Assembly: GCA_005879245.1 (NCBI GenBank)
Contig: VBLA01000036.1
Location: forward strand, 1 to 7,412
Length of the DNA: 7,412 bases
Source of the DNA: Deltaproteobacteria bacterium
GTDB taxonomy: Bacteria; Desulfobacterota; Binatia; DP-6
Direction of reading: 5' to 3'
Shown: positions 1-5,737 of the stretch, one piece after another
How positions within the stretch are numbered: position 1 is the first letter of the stretch
How the letters are laid out: each line of letters opens with the position of its first letter
Position numbers and translations under genes: made by a program
The notes under the pieces: model-generated
The model's input: the letters and a program-made list of their open reading frames with translations, nothing else
Told to the model about the DNA's origin: nothing
Database searches by the model: none

Positions 1-911
1 ACGGCCGCCAGCGTATCTGGATCGAGCACGCGGGTGCGGAGCCAGGGCGGCGCGAGCAGTCGGCGCGGCGCGAGGTTCCGTCCATGGAAGCGATCGGCGA
101 GCGCGCTGTCGTAGCGCTGCGAGCAGAGCTCCGTCATGCCGAACTCGTTCACGCAGGAGTAGCCGGCCACGCCGAGGTGCGCCCAGCACTCGCGGAAGAA
201 CCCGGCCCGCGAGAGCGGGCGGCGGAGACCCTTCGCTCCTCCCGTGTCCATGATGCGGCTCCCCGGCCCGAGTCGGAACGCGCGCCCGCGCGTCCGGCAT
301 ACCTCGAAGAGGTCGGCGAAGGCCGCGGTGGGGCCCGCGACGAGGACGGCCTCGCCGCTCCTCTCCCGATCGCTGAGCGCCTCGAGCAGTCGCTCGATCT
401 CGAGCCCGCGGTCGCCCACGAACCACTCGGCGCCGCGGCCGAGCATCTCACCCACCCACGCGCACATGCGCACGAGCGAGGACTCGGGGCGATGCGCGAC
501 GGAGGGCAGGAGGAGGACACACGACGGTCGTGCCCCGTCGGGCAGGACGAAGCGCGAGAACGCGGCCAGAGCCGACGCGCGATAGAGCGCCAGATGGGGC
601 ACGAGATGGCTGCCGCGGGCGGCGGGGCCGCTCGTCGTGCCGCTGGTACGAAAGACGGCCTCGGGGGGACCGCAGGTGAGCTCCAGGTGCCGGAACGCCG
701 CCGTCGGCACCGCGGGCACGTCCTCCCAGCGCGCCACCACGGCCGGCGTCACGCCCCGGCGCTCGCAGACGGTGCGATAGGGCGCGTTCCGCTCGAACTG
801 ATGGGCGAAGATGCGGAGCGCCCAGGCATCGAAGTCGAGAGGCGGGCCGCCCTCGGCGACGGCGGTGATCGCGGCGGCGAGCTCGGCCTCGAGCGGGAGG
901 GCGTCGGTCAC
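1..911 (-). CDS. LuxE-family acyl-protein synthetase (N-terminal 303 codons; 3' end lies beyond the left edge)
   Basis: Translating the minus strand from a GTG at 911 gives an open frame to the window edge. The protein matches the LuxE/acyl-protein synthetase family (PF04443 type). In that family a carboxylic acid is activated with ATP to acyl-AMP and passed to an enzyme cysteine, usually for reduction by a LuxC-type reductase. Visible motifs are the adenylate-forming loop FRTSGTTSGP (about residues 87-96), MDTGGAKG (221-228), and VNEFGMTEL followed by SQRYD (254-268), in the family's order and spacing. PPWLRTRVLDP (288-298) also fits. Bioluminescence LuxE is about 370-380 residues, so the last roughly 60-80 residues, where its acyl-accepting cysteine lies, are not visible. 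The GTG at 911 has AGGTGA five bases upstream; a GTG at 920 directly after an in-frame TAG is an alternative. No luxAB or luxC is visible, so a role in light production is not implied. The substrate is unknown. Confidence 0.86.
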   Translation of the reverse strand, partial: MTDALPLEAELAAAITAVAEGGPPLDFDAWALRIFAHQFERNAPYRTVCERRGVTPAVVARWEDVPAVPTAAFRHLELTCGPPEAVFRTSGTTSGPAARGSHLVPHLALYRASALAAFSRFVLPDGARPSCVLLLPSVAHRPESSLVRMCAWVGEMLGRGAEWFVGDRGLEIERLLEALSDRERSGEAVLVAGPTAAFADLFEVCRTRGRAFRLGPGSRIMDTGGAKGLRRPLSRAGFFRECWAHLGVAGYSCVNEFGMTELCSQRYDSALADRFHGRNLAPRRLLAPPWLRTRVLDPDTLAA

Positions 912-921
912 GCGACTCACC
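912..921 (-). promoter_or_regulatory. Ribosome binding site deciding the LuxE-like GTG start
   Basis: Read on the minus strand, AGGTGA lies five bases before the GTG at 911. An in-frame TAG (923-921) closes the frame just upstream. The AGGTGA itself contains the alternative GTG at 920, which would have no Shine-Dalgarno sequence of its own, so 911 is preferred. Confidence 0.55.
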
Positions 922-950
922 TAGGTGGGTGGCCCCGCGCGGTCAACCGA

Positions 951-980
951 CTCTTGGCGACTGTTGGCGACTCTTGGCGA
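951..980. repeat. Three tandem copies of a 10-bp repeat (CTCTTGGCGA) in a divergent intergenic region
   Basis: Positions 951-960 and 971-980 are identical (CTCTTGGCGA). The middle copy, 961-970, differs at one base (CTGTTGGCGA). A degenerate fourth unit may follow at 981-990. The 10-bp period is close to one helical turn, so the copies lie on the same face of the DNA between the divergently transcribed LuxE-like and TPR genes. That would suit a repeated operator, but replication slippage could also produce it. I see no clear sigma-70 promoter on either strand. On the minus strand TTGACC sits at 947-942, 17 bases before TAGGTG, but that -10 is poor and overlaps the ribosome binding site. Confidence 0.7.
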
Positions 981-981
981 G

Positions 982-1008
982 TCCCGGCGCTTGCCGGCGC
1001 CACCGGGA
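982..1008. repeat. Inverted repeat upstream of the TPR gene
   Basis: TCCCGGCGC (982-990) can pair with GCGCC plus GGGA in 997-1008, with a three-base bulge (ACC) and a six-base loop. It ends 17 bases before the ATG at 1026 and could form a stem-loop in the leader or an operator. There is no T-tract, so it is not an obvious terminator. In DNA this GC-rich such repeats can arise by chance. Confidence 0.4.
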
Positions 1009-1025
1009 TTCGCTACGGGACGCGC

Positions 1026-1367
1026 ATGTCCGCCAAGGAGGATCTCTACGACCGCGCGGTCGATCTGATCGCGGACGACAAGCTCGAAGCGGCGGTGGCT
1101 GCCTACCGGGAGGCCATCGCGCTCGACGCCGAGTACGCCGACGCCTGGCAGGGGCTGGCGCTGGTGTACAACGACCTGGGTCGTCACGACGAGGCGATCG
1201 CGGCCGCCAAGCGACTCTGCGAGCTCACTCCCGAGGACGTGCTCGCGCACACGACGCTCTCACGCATGTACCAGGCCGCCGGGATGGTGCCCGAGGCGGA
1301 GACGGCGGGAGCGAAGGCCCGCATGCTCGACTGGAAGCGGCAGCTGCGGGAGCCGAAGCCGGAGTGA
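1026..1367 (+). CDS. Small tetratricopeptide-repeat (TPR) protein, 113 aa
   Basis: This is a short protein made almost entirely of about three TPR units, at residues 5-37, 39-71 and 73-105. It shows the typical alternation of small and aromatic residues, for example AYREAIALD, DAWQGLALVYNDLGRHDEAI and the final RMYQAAGMVPEAE. TPRs form helical-hairpin scaffolds for protein-protein contacts. There is no signal peptide or membrane segment, so it is probably cytoplasmic. The frame is open far upstream, but that part is antisense to the LuxE-like gene. ATG 1026 is the first good start and lies just ahead of the first repeat. Its Shine-Dalgarno is weak (ACGGGA about seven bases upstream); an AAGGAGG lies inside the gene shortly after the ATG with no start codon suitably placed behind it. 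It is first in an apparent four-gene operon. The partner protein is unknown; the next small gene or the CoA-transferase are possibilities suggested only by position. Confidence 0.85.
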   Translation: MSAKEDLYDRAVDLIADDKLEAAVAAYREAIALDAEYADAWQGLALVYNDLGRHDEAIAAAKRLCELTPEDVLAHTTLSRMYQAAGMVPEAETAGAKARMLDWKRQLREPKPE

Positions 1368-1377
1368 AGGCGCGGCC

Positions 1378-1647
1378 GTGCCGGAGCGGAGCGACGAGTA
1401 CATCGTCGGGCGACTGATCGAGCGGAGCCGCCTCCTGATCGCGCTCTCGGAGGAGATCCCCGTCGAGACGAAGCTCCAGACGCAGCCGCTCCTGAAGCAG
1501 CTCGAGCAGGCGCTCGCCCTGCCGCCCGGGAAGCAGGACCGGGAGCGCATCCGTGGGACCTACGCCGCCCTCTACAGCGAGCTCGTGGACTACGCCGACC
1601 TGGAAGCGCTCCTCTCGGCGATGAAGACGTTCCTGCCCTACCTGTGA
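1378..1647 (+). CDS. Hypothetical helical protein, 89 aa
   Basis: I do not recognise this family. The GTG start at 1378 has AAGG seven bases upstream and lies 10 bp after the TPR stop. The stop overlaps the start of the CoA-transferase in GTGA, so translation of the two is probably coupled. That tight packing is the main support for it being real. The sequence is charged and predicted largely helical (IVGRLIERSRLLIALSEE near residues 9-26, LKQLEQALALP near 39-49, then a C-terminal stretch with two tyrosines and YADLEALLSAMK). It has no cysteines, signal peptide or membrane helix. It is most likely a small cytoplasmic accessory or regulatory protein; no function is assigned. Confidence 0.65.
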   Translation: MPERSDEYIVGRLIERSRLLIALSEEIPVETKLQTQPLLKQLEQALALPPGKQDRERIRGTYAALYSELVDYADLEALLSAMKTFLPYL

Positions 1648-2834
1648 GCGCGCTCACCGGCGTCCGCGTCCTCGACCTCACGCGCTTTCTAGCCGGCCCT
1701 TTCTGTACCGCGATCCTGGCGGACATGGGAGCCGACGTCGTGAAGGTGGAGGCGCCCCGCGGGGGTGACGAGGGCCGGTACGGCTACCCGACGGCCGGCG
1801 GCGTGCCGGTCTTCTTCCTCGCGCTCAACCGCAACAAGCGCGGCATCACGCTCGACCTCCGCCACGAGGAGGGGCGGGCGCTCCTGCGTCGCCTGCTGCC
1901 GCACTTCGACGTGCTGGTCGAGAACTTCGCGGGCGGCACGCTCGCGGGGTGGGGGTTCGATCCGCCGGCGCTCTGCCGCGACCAGCCCCGCCTGATCGTG
2001 GGGAGTCTCTCCGGCTTCGGGCAGACGGGGCCGTGGAGCCGGCGGCCCTCCTACGACATCATCACCCAGGCGGCGGGTGGCTTCATGTCGCTCACCGGGT
2101 TCCCCGACGATCCGCCGACGCGCGGCGGGGGCTCGCTCGGCGACTACGTGCAAGGGCTCTTCGGCGCGATCGGCATCCTCGCCGCGGTCGTGGCGCGCCA
2201 CACGACGGGGCGCGGGCAGGTCGTCGACGTCTCGGGTCAGGACGGGATGTTCTCGCTCCTGGACAACTGGCCGACGCTCCATGCCGCCACCGGCCGGCTG
2301 CCCCTGCGCGTCGGCAACCGCCACCTCGCCACCGCCCCCTACGACTGCTACCGCGCGCGCGACGGCTGGGTCGTCATCGCCGTCGCCAGCAACAAGCTCT
2401 TCCGCGCCCTCGCGGCCGCGATCGGCCGTCCGGAGCTGGGCGAGGACCCGCGCTTCCGGGGCTCGCGGGGGCGACTCGAGCGGAGCGAGGAGGTGAACGC
2501 CATCGTCGCGGCATGGGTCGCCGAGCGTAGCGTCGAGGAGGTCATGTCCGCCCTCGGGCCGGATGGCGCCCGGGTTCCCTGCTCGCCCGTCTACGCGGCC
2601 GACCAGCTCCTCGAGCACCCCCAGCTCCTCGCGCGCGAGATGGTGCGCCGGCTGCCCCATCCGGTGCTCGGCGAGGTCGTCGTCCCGGGGGTCGCGGTGA
2701 AGCTCTCGGCGACGCCGGGCGACGTCCGCCGCCTCGGCCCCGAGCTGGGAGAGCACAACCGCGAGATCTACGAGGGGCTCCTGGGACTCGCGGCGGACGA
2801 GCTGACGCGCCTCCGCGACGCCGGCGTCATCTGA
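1644..2834 (+). CDS. CaiB/BaiF family (class III) CoA-transferase, 396 aa
   Basis: The family moves CoA from an acyl-CoA donor to a free carboxylic acid through an aspartyl-CoA thioester intermediate, in the cytoplasm. The diagnostic N-terminus is present (VRVLDLTRFLAGPFCTAILADMGADVVKVEAP, residues 8-38). LNRNKRGITLDL (61-72), FDVLVENFAGGTL.GWGFD (88-106) and SGFGQTGP (123-130) follow. GRGQVVDVSGQDGM contains the aspartate (residue 200) that aligns with the nucleophile of formyl-CoA transferase (Asp169). The C-terminal part has VPCSPVY and the usual REMV..LPHPVLG.V..PG stretch. The length of 396 residues is normal and the gene looks intact. The GTG start overlaps the upstream stop by 4 bp, so coupling is likely. 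Substrates in this family (formyl-, carnitine-, succinyl-, bile-acid and racemase members) cannot be told from sequence alone. The divergent LuxE-like gene hints at carboxylic-acid activation as a shared theme. Confidence 0.95.
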   Translation: MSALTGVRVLDLTRFLAGPFCTAILADMGADVVKVEAPRGGDEGRYGYPTAGGVPVFFLALNRNKRGITLDLRHEEGRALLRRLLPHFDVLVENFAGGTLAGWGFDPPALCRDQPRLIVGSLSGFGQTGPWSRRPSYDIITQAAGGFMSLTGFPDDPPTRGGGSLGDYVQGLFGAIGILAAVVARHTTGRGQVVDVSGQDGMFSLLDNWPTLHAATGRLPLRVGNRHLATAPYDCYRARDGWVVIAVASNKLFRALAAAIGRPELGEDPRFRGSRGRLERSEEVNAIVAAWVAERSVEEVMSALGPDGARVPCSPVYAADQLLEHPQLLAREMVRRLPHPVLGEVVVPGVAVKLSATPGDVRRLGPELGEHNREIYEGLLGLAADELTRLRDAGVI

Positions 2835-2848
2835 TGTCCCGCGGCTGA
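2834..2848 (+). other. Four-codon mini-ORF (M-S-R-G-stop) in frame with, and just before, the next gene
   Basis: The ATG at 2834 shares its A with the TGA stop of the CoA-transferase, a common coupling arrangement. It is in the same frame as the following membrane-protein gene but meets TGA at 2846-2848 after four codons. It could be a coupling or reinitiation leader, the original start cut by a nonsense mutation, or a sequence error. The sequence does not decide between these. Confidence 0.5.
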
Positions 2849-2855
2849 GGGAAGG
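2847..2855 (+). promoter_or_regulatory. Shine-Dalgarno sequence for a CTG start at 2861
   Basis: GAGGGAAGG ends five bases before the CTG at 2861. It offers both GAGG (10-base spacing) and AAGG (5-base spacing) to the 16S tail. No ATG, GTG or TTG occurs in this frame between the TGA at 2846 and the ATG at 3038, so this site is the best reason for choosing CTG. Confidence 0.5.
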
Positions 2856-2860
2856 CGCCG

Positions 2861-5266
2861 CTGGCTTCGCCGACGAGGGAGCAGCCGCTCTCCGCCGAGA
2901 TATTCCTTCTCTCTCTCGGCACCCTTCTCCTCGAGATCAGCTACACCCGCATCTTCTCGTTCAAGTTCTACTACTACTTCACCTACGCGATCATCGGCAT
3001 CGCGCTCCTCGGGCTCGGCACGAGCGGCGTCTGCCTCATGGTCTTCCCGAGGCTCCGCCGGCTACCGCCGTGCAAGATGATCCCGGCCTCCGGTCTCGTC
3101 GCCGGCGCGAGCACGGCCCTCGGCTACCTGGCGATCGCCGCAACACCGGTGCACGCCCTGAAGATGATGTACGGCCTCTTCCCCCTCGCCGCCGCCACGG
3201 TCGCATGGGAAGGCGGCAAGCTCGGGCTCATCTGCGGCTGCCTCTTCGTCCCGTTCCTCGGCGCTGGGCTGGCCGTTGCCACCATCCTCCTCCGGGACGT
3301 GGACCGGGTCGGCCAGCTCTACGGCGCGGATCTCCTGGGAGGCGGCGTCGGCTGCGCCTTGGCGGTGCCCCTCATCGCGCTCCTCTCGCCGCCGGGCTGC
3401 GTGATGCTCGCGGGTCTCGTGTTCGTCCTGGCCGGTCTCCGTCCCGCCGCCCGCTCGCGCCCGCTCGTCGCTCTGGCGTTGCCCGTCGCGGGCGTGCTCC
3501 TCCTCGGCGCGATCTTCCCCGACCGCCTGCCCGACCCTGTCCCCGATCCCGTGAAGACCATGAACCCCCTCGGCGGCCCCGGCCCGGTGCTGTTCTCGCG
3601 CTGGAGCCCGGTCTTCCGGGTGGACGTCGTGCCCGGCTTCGGTGGCGAGGAGAGTCCACGGCTCATCCTCCACGACGGCCTGATCGCCTCCGCACTCCAC
3701 CCCTTCGACGGCGATCCGCGCTCGCTCGCGCCGCTGGATACCGACGTCCGCTCCCTGCCCTTCGGCGTGCTCCCTCCGGAGCCACGCGTCCTGATCATCG
3801 GGGCCGCGGGGGGCCAGGAGATCCTCGCCTCACTCCACTTCGGCGCGTCGCACGTCACGGGGGTGGAGCTGAACCCCGTCACGCTCTCGCTGCTGACCAC
3901 GCACTTCGCGGACTTGACCGGCCACCTCGCCGAGAATCCGCGGGTGACCCTGGTGAACGGGGAGGGCCGCTCGTTCCTGCGGCGTGCGCCCGGACGCCCG
4001 GACCTGATCTGGTTCGTCGCGCCCGACAGCTATGCGGCCATGAACGCGGCGACCTCGGGCGCGTTCGTCCTCTCGGAGAGCTACCTCTACACCGTCGAGA
4101 TGGTGCTCGAGAGCGTCGCGCGCCTCCCTCCCGACGGCCTCCTCTGCGTGCAGTTCGGCGAGATCGACTTCGAGCGGAAGCCCAACCGGACCGCCCGCTA
4201 CCTCGCCACCGCACGCGAGGCGTTCCGGCGTCTCGGGATCACGGACTTCGACCGGCACGTGCTCGTCAGCACGACGCGCGGGTTCTGGGTGACGGCGACC
4301 ATCCTGCTCCGGCGATCCCCTTGGACACCGGCCGAGGTGTCACGCTTCGAGGAGCGCGTCGCCGCCGTGCCGGGGAGCGTCGTCCGCCACGCCCCGGGAC
4401 ACGCGAACCTCGACGGTCCGATCGAGCGGGTCGTCTCCCTTGCGCCCGAAGCGCTGGAGGGCTGGTACGCCGAGTACCCGTTCGATGTACGGCCCGTGAC
4501 GGATGATGCACCCTTCTTCTGGCACTTCGTGCCCTTCCGCCAGGCGGCGGCTCCCATCGCGAGGTATGGGGAGCGATGGTTCGAGGAGGGGACGGGCGAG
4601 CGGTTGCTGCTCGGCCTGCTGGTGATCGTGACCGCGTTCGCCACCCTCGTCCTGCTCGCGCCGTTGGTGGCGCTGCGCGGGGCCTGGCGCGCCATGCCCC
4701 ACAAGCTCCCCGCCGGCGTGTTCTTCGGCGCGATCGGCACGGGCTTCATGTTTCTCGAGGTGAGCCTCATCCAGCGGTTCACGCTCTTCCTCGGCTTCCC
4801 CACCTATTCGCTGACGGTCACGCTCTGCGCGCTCCTCGTCTCGACGGGAATCGGGAGTCTGTGGTGGCAACGCCGCGCGAGCGAGTTCTCCGCAGCGATA
4901 CGTCCCCTGTCGGTGGTGCTCGCCGCGCTCGTGACGTTCTACGCCTTCGGCCTCTCACCGATCCTCGGCCGCGCCGCCGGCTGGCCCCTCCCGGCCAGAG
5001 TAGCCCTCGCCGCCGGATGTCTTTTCCCCCTAGGCGTCTGTCTCGGCGCGTTCATGCCGATCGGCCTCCGCAAGCTTCCCCGAACGACCCCTCACCACGA
5101 GGAGCTCGTAGCCTGGAGCTGGGCCGTCAACTGCTTCTTCTCGGTCGTGAGCTCCGTCCTCGCCACCATCCTCGCCATGGTCATGGGCTTCACCGCCGTC
5201 ATGTTGACCGCCCTAGCCATCTACCTGATCGGCATAGCCTCCCTGCTGCAAATCCCGGAAGCGTAG
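2861..5266 (+). CDS. Polytopic membrane protein with central spermidine-synthase-like (SAM-fold) domain, about 801 aa, probable CTG start
   Basis: Membrane helices flank a soluble Rossmann domain. Numbered from the CTG, there are about six N-terminal helices (residues 11-219, starting LSAEIFLLSLGTLLLEISYTR). A spermidine/spermine-synthase-type domain follows (about 240-560), with VLIIGAAGGQEI (310-321), VELNP (335-339) and TDDAPFFWHF (547-556). About seven C-terminal helices run from 580 to the end. The segment around Glu24 (LLLEIS..RIFSF, ending GLGTSG) resembles the C-terminal one around Glu633 (FLEVSLIQRFTLF, ending STGIGS), so the membrane halves look like a repeat, as in related MFS-like spermidine-synthase fusions. 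An ATG at 3038 exists but would cut through the N-terminal helices, so the gene must start earlier. The classical aminopropyltransferase aspartates are not all kept: GDA appears as GEG and the ITDSSDP region as FVAPDS. Polyamine synthesis is therefore doubtful. It is last in the apparent operon, 26 bp after the CoA-transferase; its substrate is unknown. Confidence 0.88.
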   Translation: MASPTREQPLSAEIFLLSLGTLLLEISYTRIFSFKFYYYFTYAIIGIALLGLGTSGVCLMVFPRLRRLPPCKMIPASGLVAGASTALGYLAIAATPVHALKMMYGLFPLAAATVAWEGGKLGLICGCLFVPFLGAGLAVATILLRDVDRVGQLYGADLLGGGVGCALAVPLIALLSPPGCVMLAGLVFVLAGLRPAARSRPLVALALPVAGVLLLGAIFPDRLPDPVPDPVKTMNPLGGPGPVLFSRWSPVFRVDVVPGFGGEESPRLILHDGLIASALHPFDGDPRSLAPLDTDVRSLPFGVLPPEPRVLIIGAAGGQEILASLHFGASHVTGVELNPVTLSLLTTHFADLTGHLAENPRVTLVNGEGRSFLRRAPGRPDLIWFVAPDSYAAMNAATSGAFVLSESYLYTVEMVLESVARLPPDGLLCVQFGEIDFERKPNRTARYLATAREAFRRLGITDFDRHVLVSTTRGFWVTATILLRRSPWTPAEVSRFEERVAAVPGSVVRHAPGHANLDGPIERVVSLAPEALEGWYAEYPFDVRPVTDDAPFFWHFVPFRQAAAPIARYGERWFEEGTGERLLLGLLVIVTAFATLVLLAPLVALRGAWRAMPHKLPAGVFFGAIGTGFMFLEVSLIQRFTLFLGFPTYSLTVTLCALLVSTGIGSLWWQRRASEFSAAIRPLSVVLAALVTFYAFGLSPILGRAAGWPLPARVALAAGCLFPLGVCLGAFMPIGLRKLPRTTPHHEELVAWSWAVNCFFSVVSSVLATILAMVMGFTAVMLTALAIYLIGIASLLQIPEA

Positions 5267-5282
5267 GTTCCTCCGTCAAGTC

Positions 5283-5296
5283 TGCCGCGCGCGGCA
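5283..5296. repeat. Perfect 14-bp palindrome after the membrane-protein gene
   Basis: TGCCGCGCGCGGCA reads the same on both strands and begins 17 bases after the TAG that ends at 5266. It could nucleate a short hairpin or cruciform near the end of the operon. No T-run follows, so rho-independent termination is not shown. Confidence 0.55.
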
Positions 5297-5302
5297 CGCC
5301 CC

Positions 5303-5324
5303 GAGCGCGCGAAGCGCGCGAGCA
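5303..5324. repeat. Hairpin repeat unit, copy 1 (GCGCGC-GAA-GCGCGC core)
   Basis: The 22-bp unit runs GAGC...GAGCA, with stem GCGCGC (5305-5310), loop GAA (5311-5313) and stem GCGCGC (5314-5319). It is identical to the unit at 5387-5408 except for two bases that pair with each other. It lies in the convergent intergenic region, a typical place for REP-like repeats. Confidence 0.65.
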
Positions 5325-5362
5325 ACGCCAGGGGAGCCGCAAGCGTCAGCGCGCGGCGACGG

Positions 5363-5429
5363 GGGTCCGGGGGCATCGGAGGAGCGGAGCCCGCGAAGCG
5401 GGCGAGCACCGCACGGGCCCCCGGGACCC
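5363..5429. terminator. Large nested inverted repeat, possible bidirectional terminator between convergent genes
   Basis: Outer arms GGGTCCGGGGGC (5363-5374) and GCCCCCGGGACCC (5417-5429) pair over 12 bp with one bulged G. GCGG (5384-5387) pairs with CCGC (5409-5412), and the innermost hairpin is GCCCGC-GAA-GCGGGC (5389-5403). The right arm touches the stop codon of the minus-strand gene ending at 5429. The position between two convergent transcription units suits a terminator for either strand, but there is no U-tract, so a role in termination or 3'-end protection is inferred. A REP-like element is the alternative. Confidence 0.5.
5387..5408. repeat. Hairpin repeat unit, copy 2 (GCCCGC-GAA-GCGGGC core)
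   Basis: This is the second copy of the 22-bp unit at 5303-5324. It differs at two positions only (G to C at 5391, C to G at 5401), and these two bases face each other in the stem. The six-base-pair stem and the GAA loop are therefore kept. Confidence 0.65.
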
Positions 5430-5737
5430 TATGGTGTTGCCCCCGGCGCGGAACGGGCCTTCGCGAGGTCGGTCTGACACTGGTCGAGGCGGCCGCGAAC
5501 GACGACCAGCTGCCCCTCGACATCGACCCGCTTGTTCTTGAACTCGAGGAGCTGCGCGTCCATCGCCACGACCTTTTCGCGCAAGGCGGGTGCGCCCTGG
5601 AAGCCGCGTGCCCAGAGATACCAGCCACCGAAGAAGCCAAAACCGAACGTGGCCGCGAGAACGACGATCCGGCCGGTCCACGTCCAGACTGCCTCTTGGA
5701 CCTGCTTTTTTGCGAGTTCGTCCTCGGACGCTGCCAT
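5429..5737 (-). CDS. Small single-pass membrane protein with C-terminal coiled coil, 102 aa, hypothetical
   Basis: Not a recognised family. A charged N-terminus (MAASEDELAKKQVQEAVW) is followed by one clear membrane helix at about residues 20-42, rich in Gly and Phe (IVVLAATFGFGFFGGWYLWA). A helical, charged C-terminal region (about 50-95, ALREKVVAMDAQLLEFKNK and on) reads as a coiled coil. The topology is probably N-in, with the coiled coil outside or in the periplasm. The single cysteine (residue 87) is in the coiled coil. The ATG at 5737 has an AGGGGG Shine-Dalgarno about seven bases upstream. The frame stays open upstream to 6430, but that part is antisense or out of frame to the 177-aa gene and is not protein-like. 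It follows that gene by 83 bp in the same direction. The coiled-coil membrane anchor layout suggests an oligomerising or scaffold role, which is only inference. Confidence 0.72.
   Translation of the reverse strand: MAASEDELAKKQVQEAVWTWTGRIVVLAATFGFGFFGGWYLWARGFQGAPALREKVVAMDAQLLEFKNKRVDVEGQLVVVRGRLDQCQTDLAKARSAPGATP

Noticed and set aside
942..947. TTGACC as a -35 box for the LuxE-like gene
   Set aside because: At 17-bp spacing the -10 would be TAGGTG, a poor match that overlaps the ribosome binding site and would give an almost leaderless transcript.
84..1025. Long plus-strand open frame running into the TPR gene
   Set aside because: It is antisense to the LuxE-like gene and its translation is low-complexity, rich in Ala, Arg and Glu, with no motif. 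Only the part from ATG 1026 is TPR-like.
1689..2756. Minus-strand open frame of about 355 codons opposite the CoA-transferase
   Set aside because: It mirrors a clearly functional gene on the other strand. Its product is Arg/Glu/Ala-rich without recognisable motifs, as expected for a shadow frame in GC-rich DNA.
2846..2848. TGA read as selenocysteine in the membrane protein
   Set aside because: A selenocysteine at codon five has no family precedent that I know of here, and I see no convincing SECIS stem-loop just after the TGA. A CTG start or an error is simpler.
3070..4506. Second-frame plus-strand open frame of 478 codons inside the membrane-protein gene
   Set aside because: The Arg/Pro/Gly-rich translation has no hydrophobic or domain pattern, while the overlapping frame encodes clear helices and a SAM-fold motif.
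5303..5408. CRISPR array
   Set aside because: There are only two palindromic units 84 bp apart, with no regular spacing and no cas genes. REP-like hairpins fit better.
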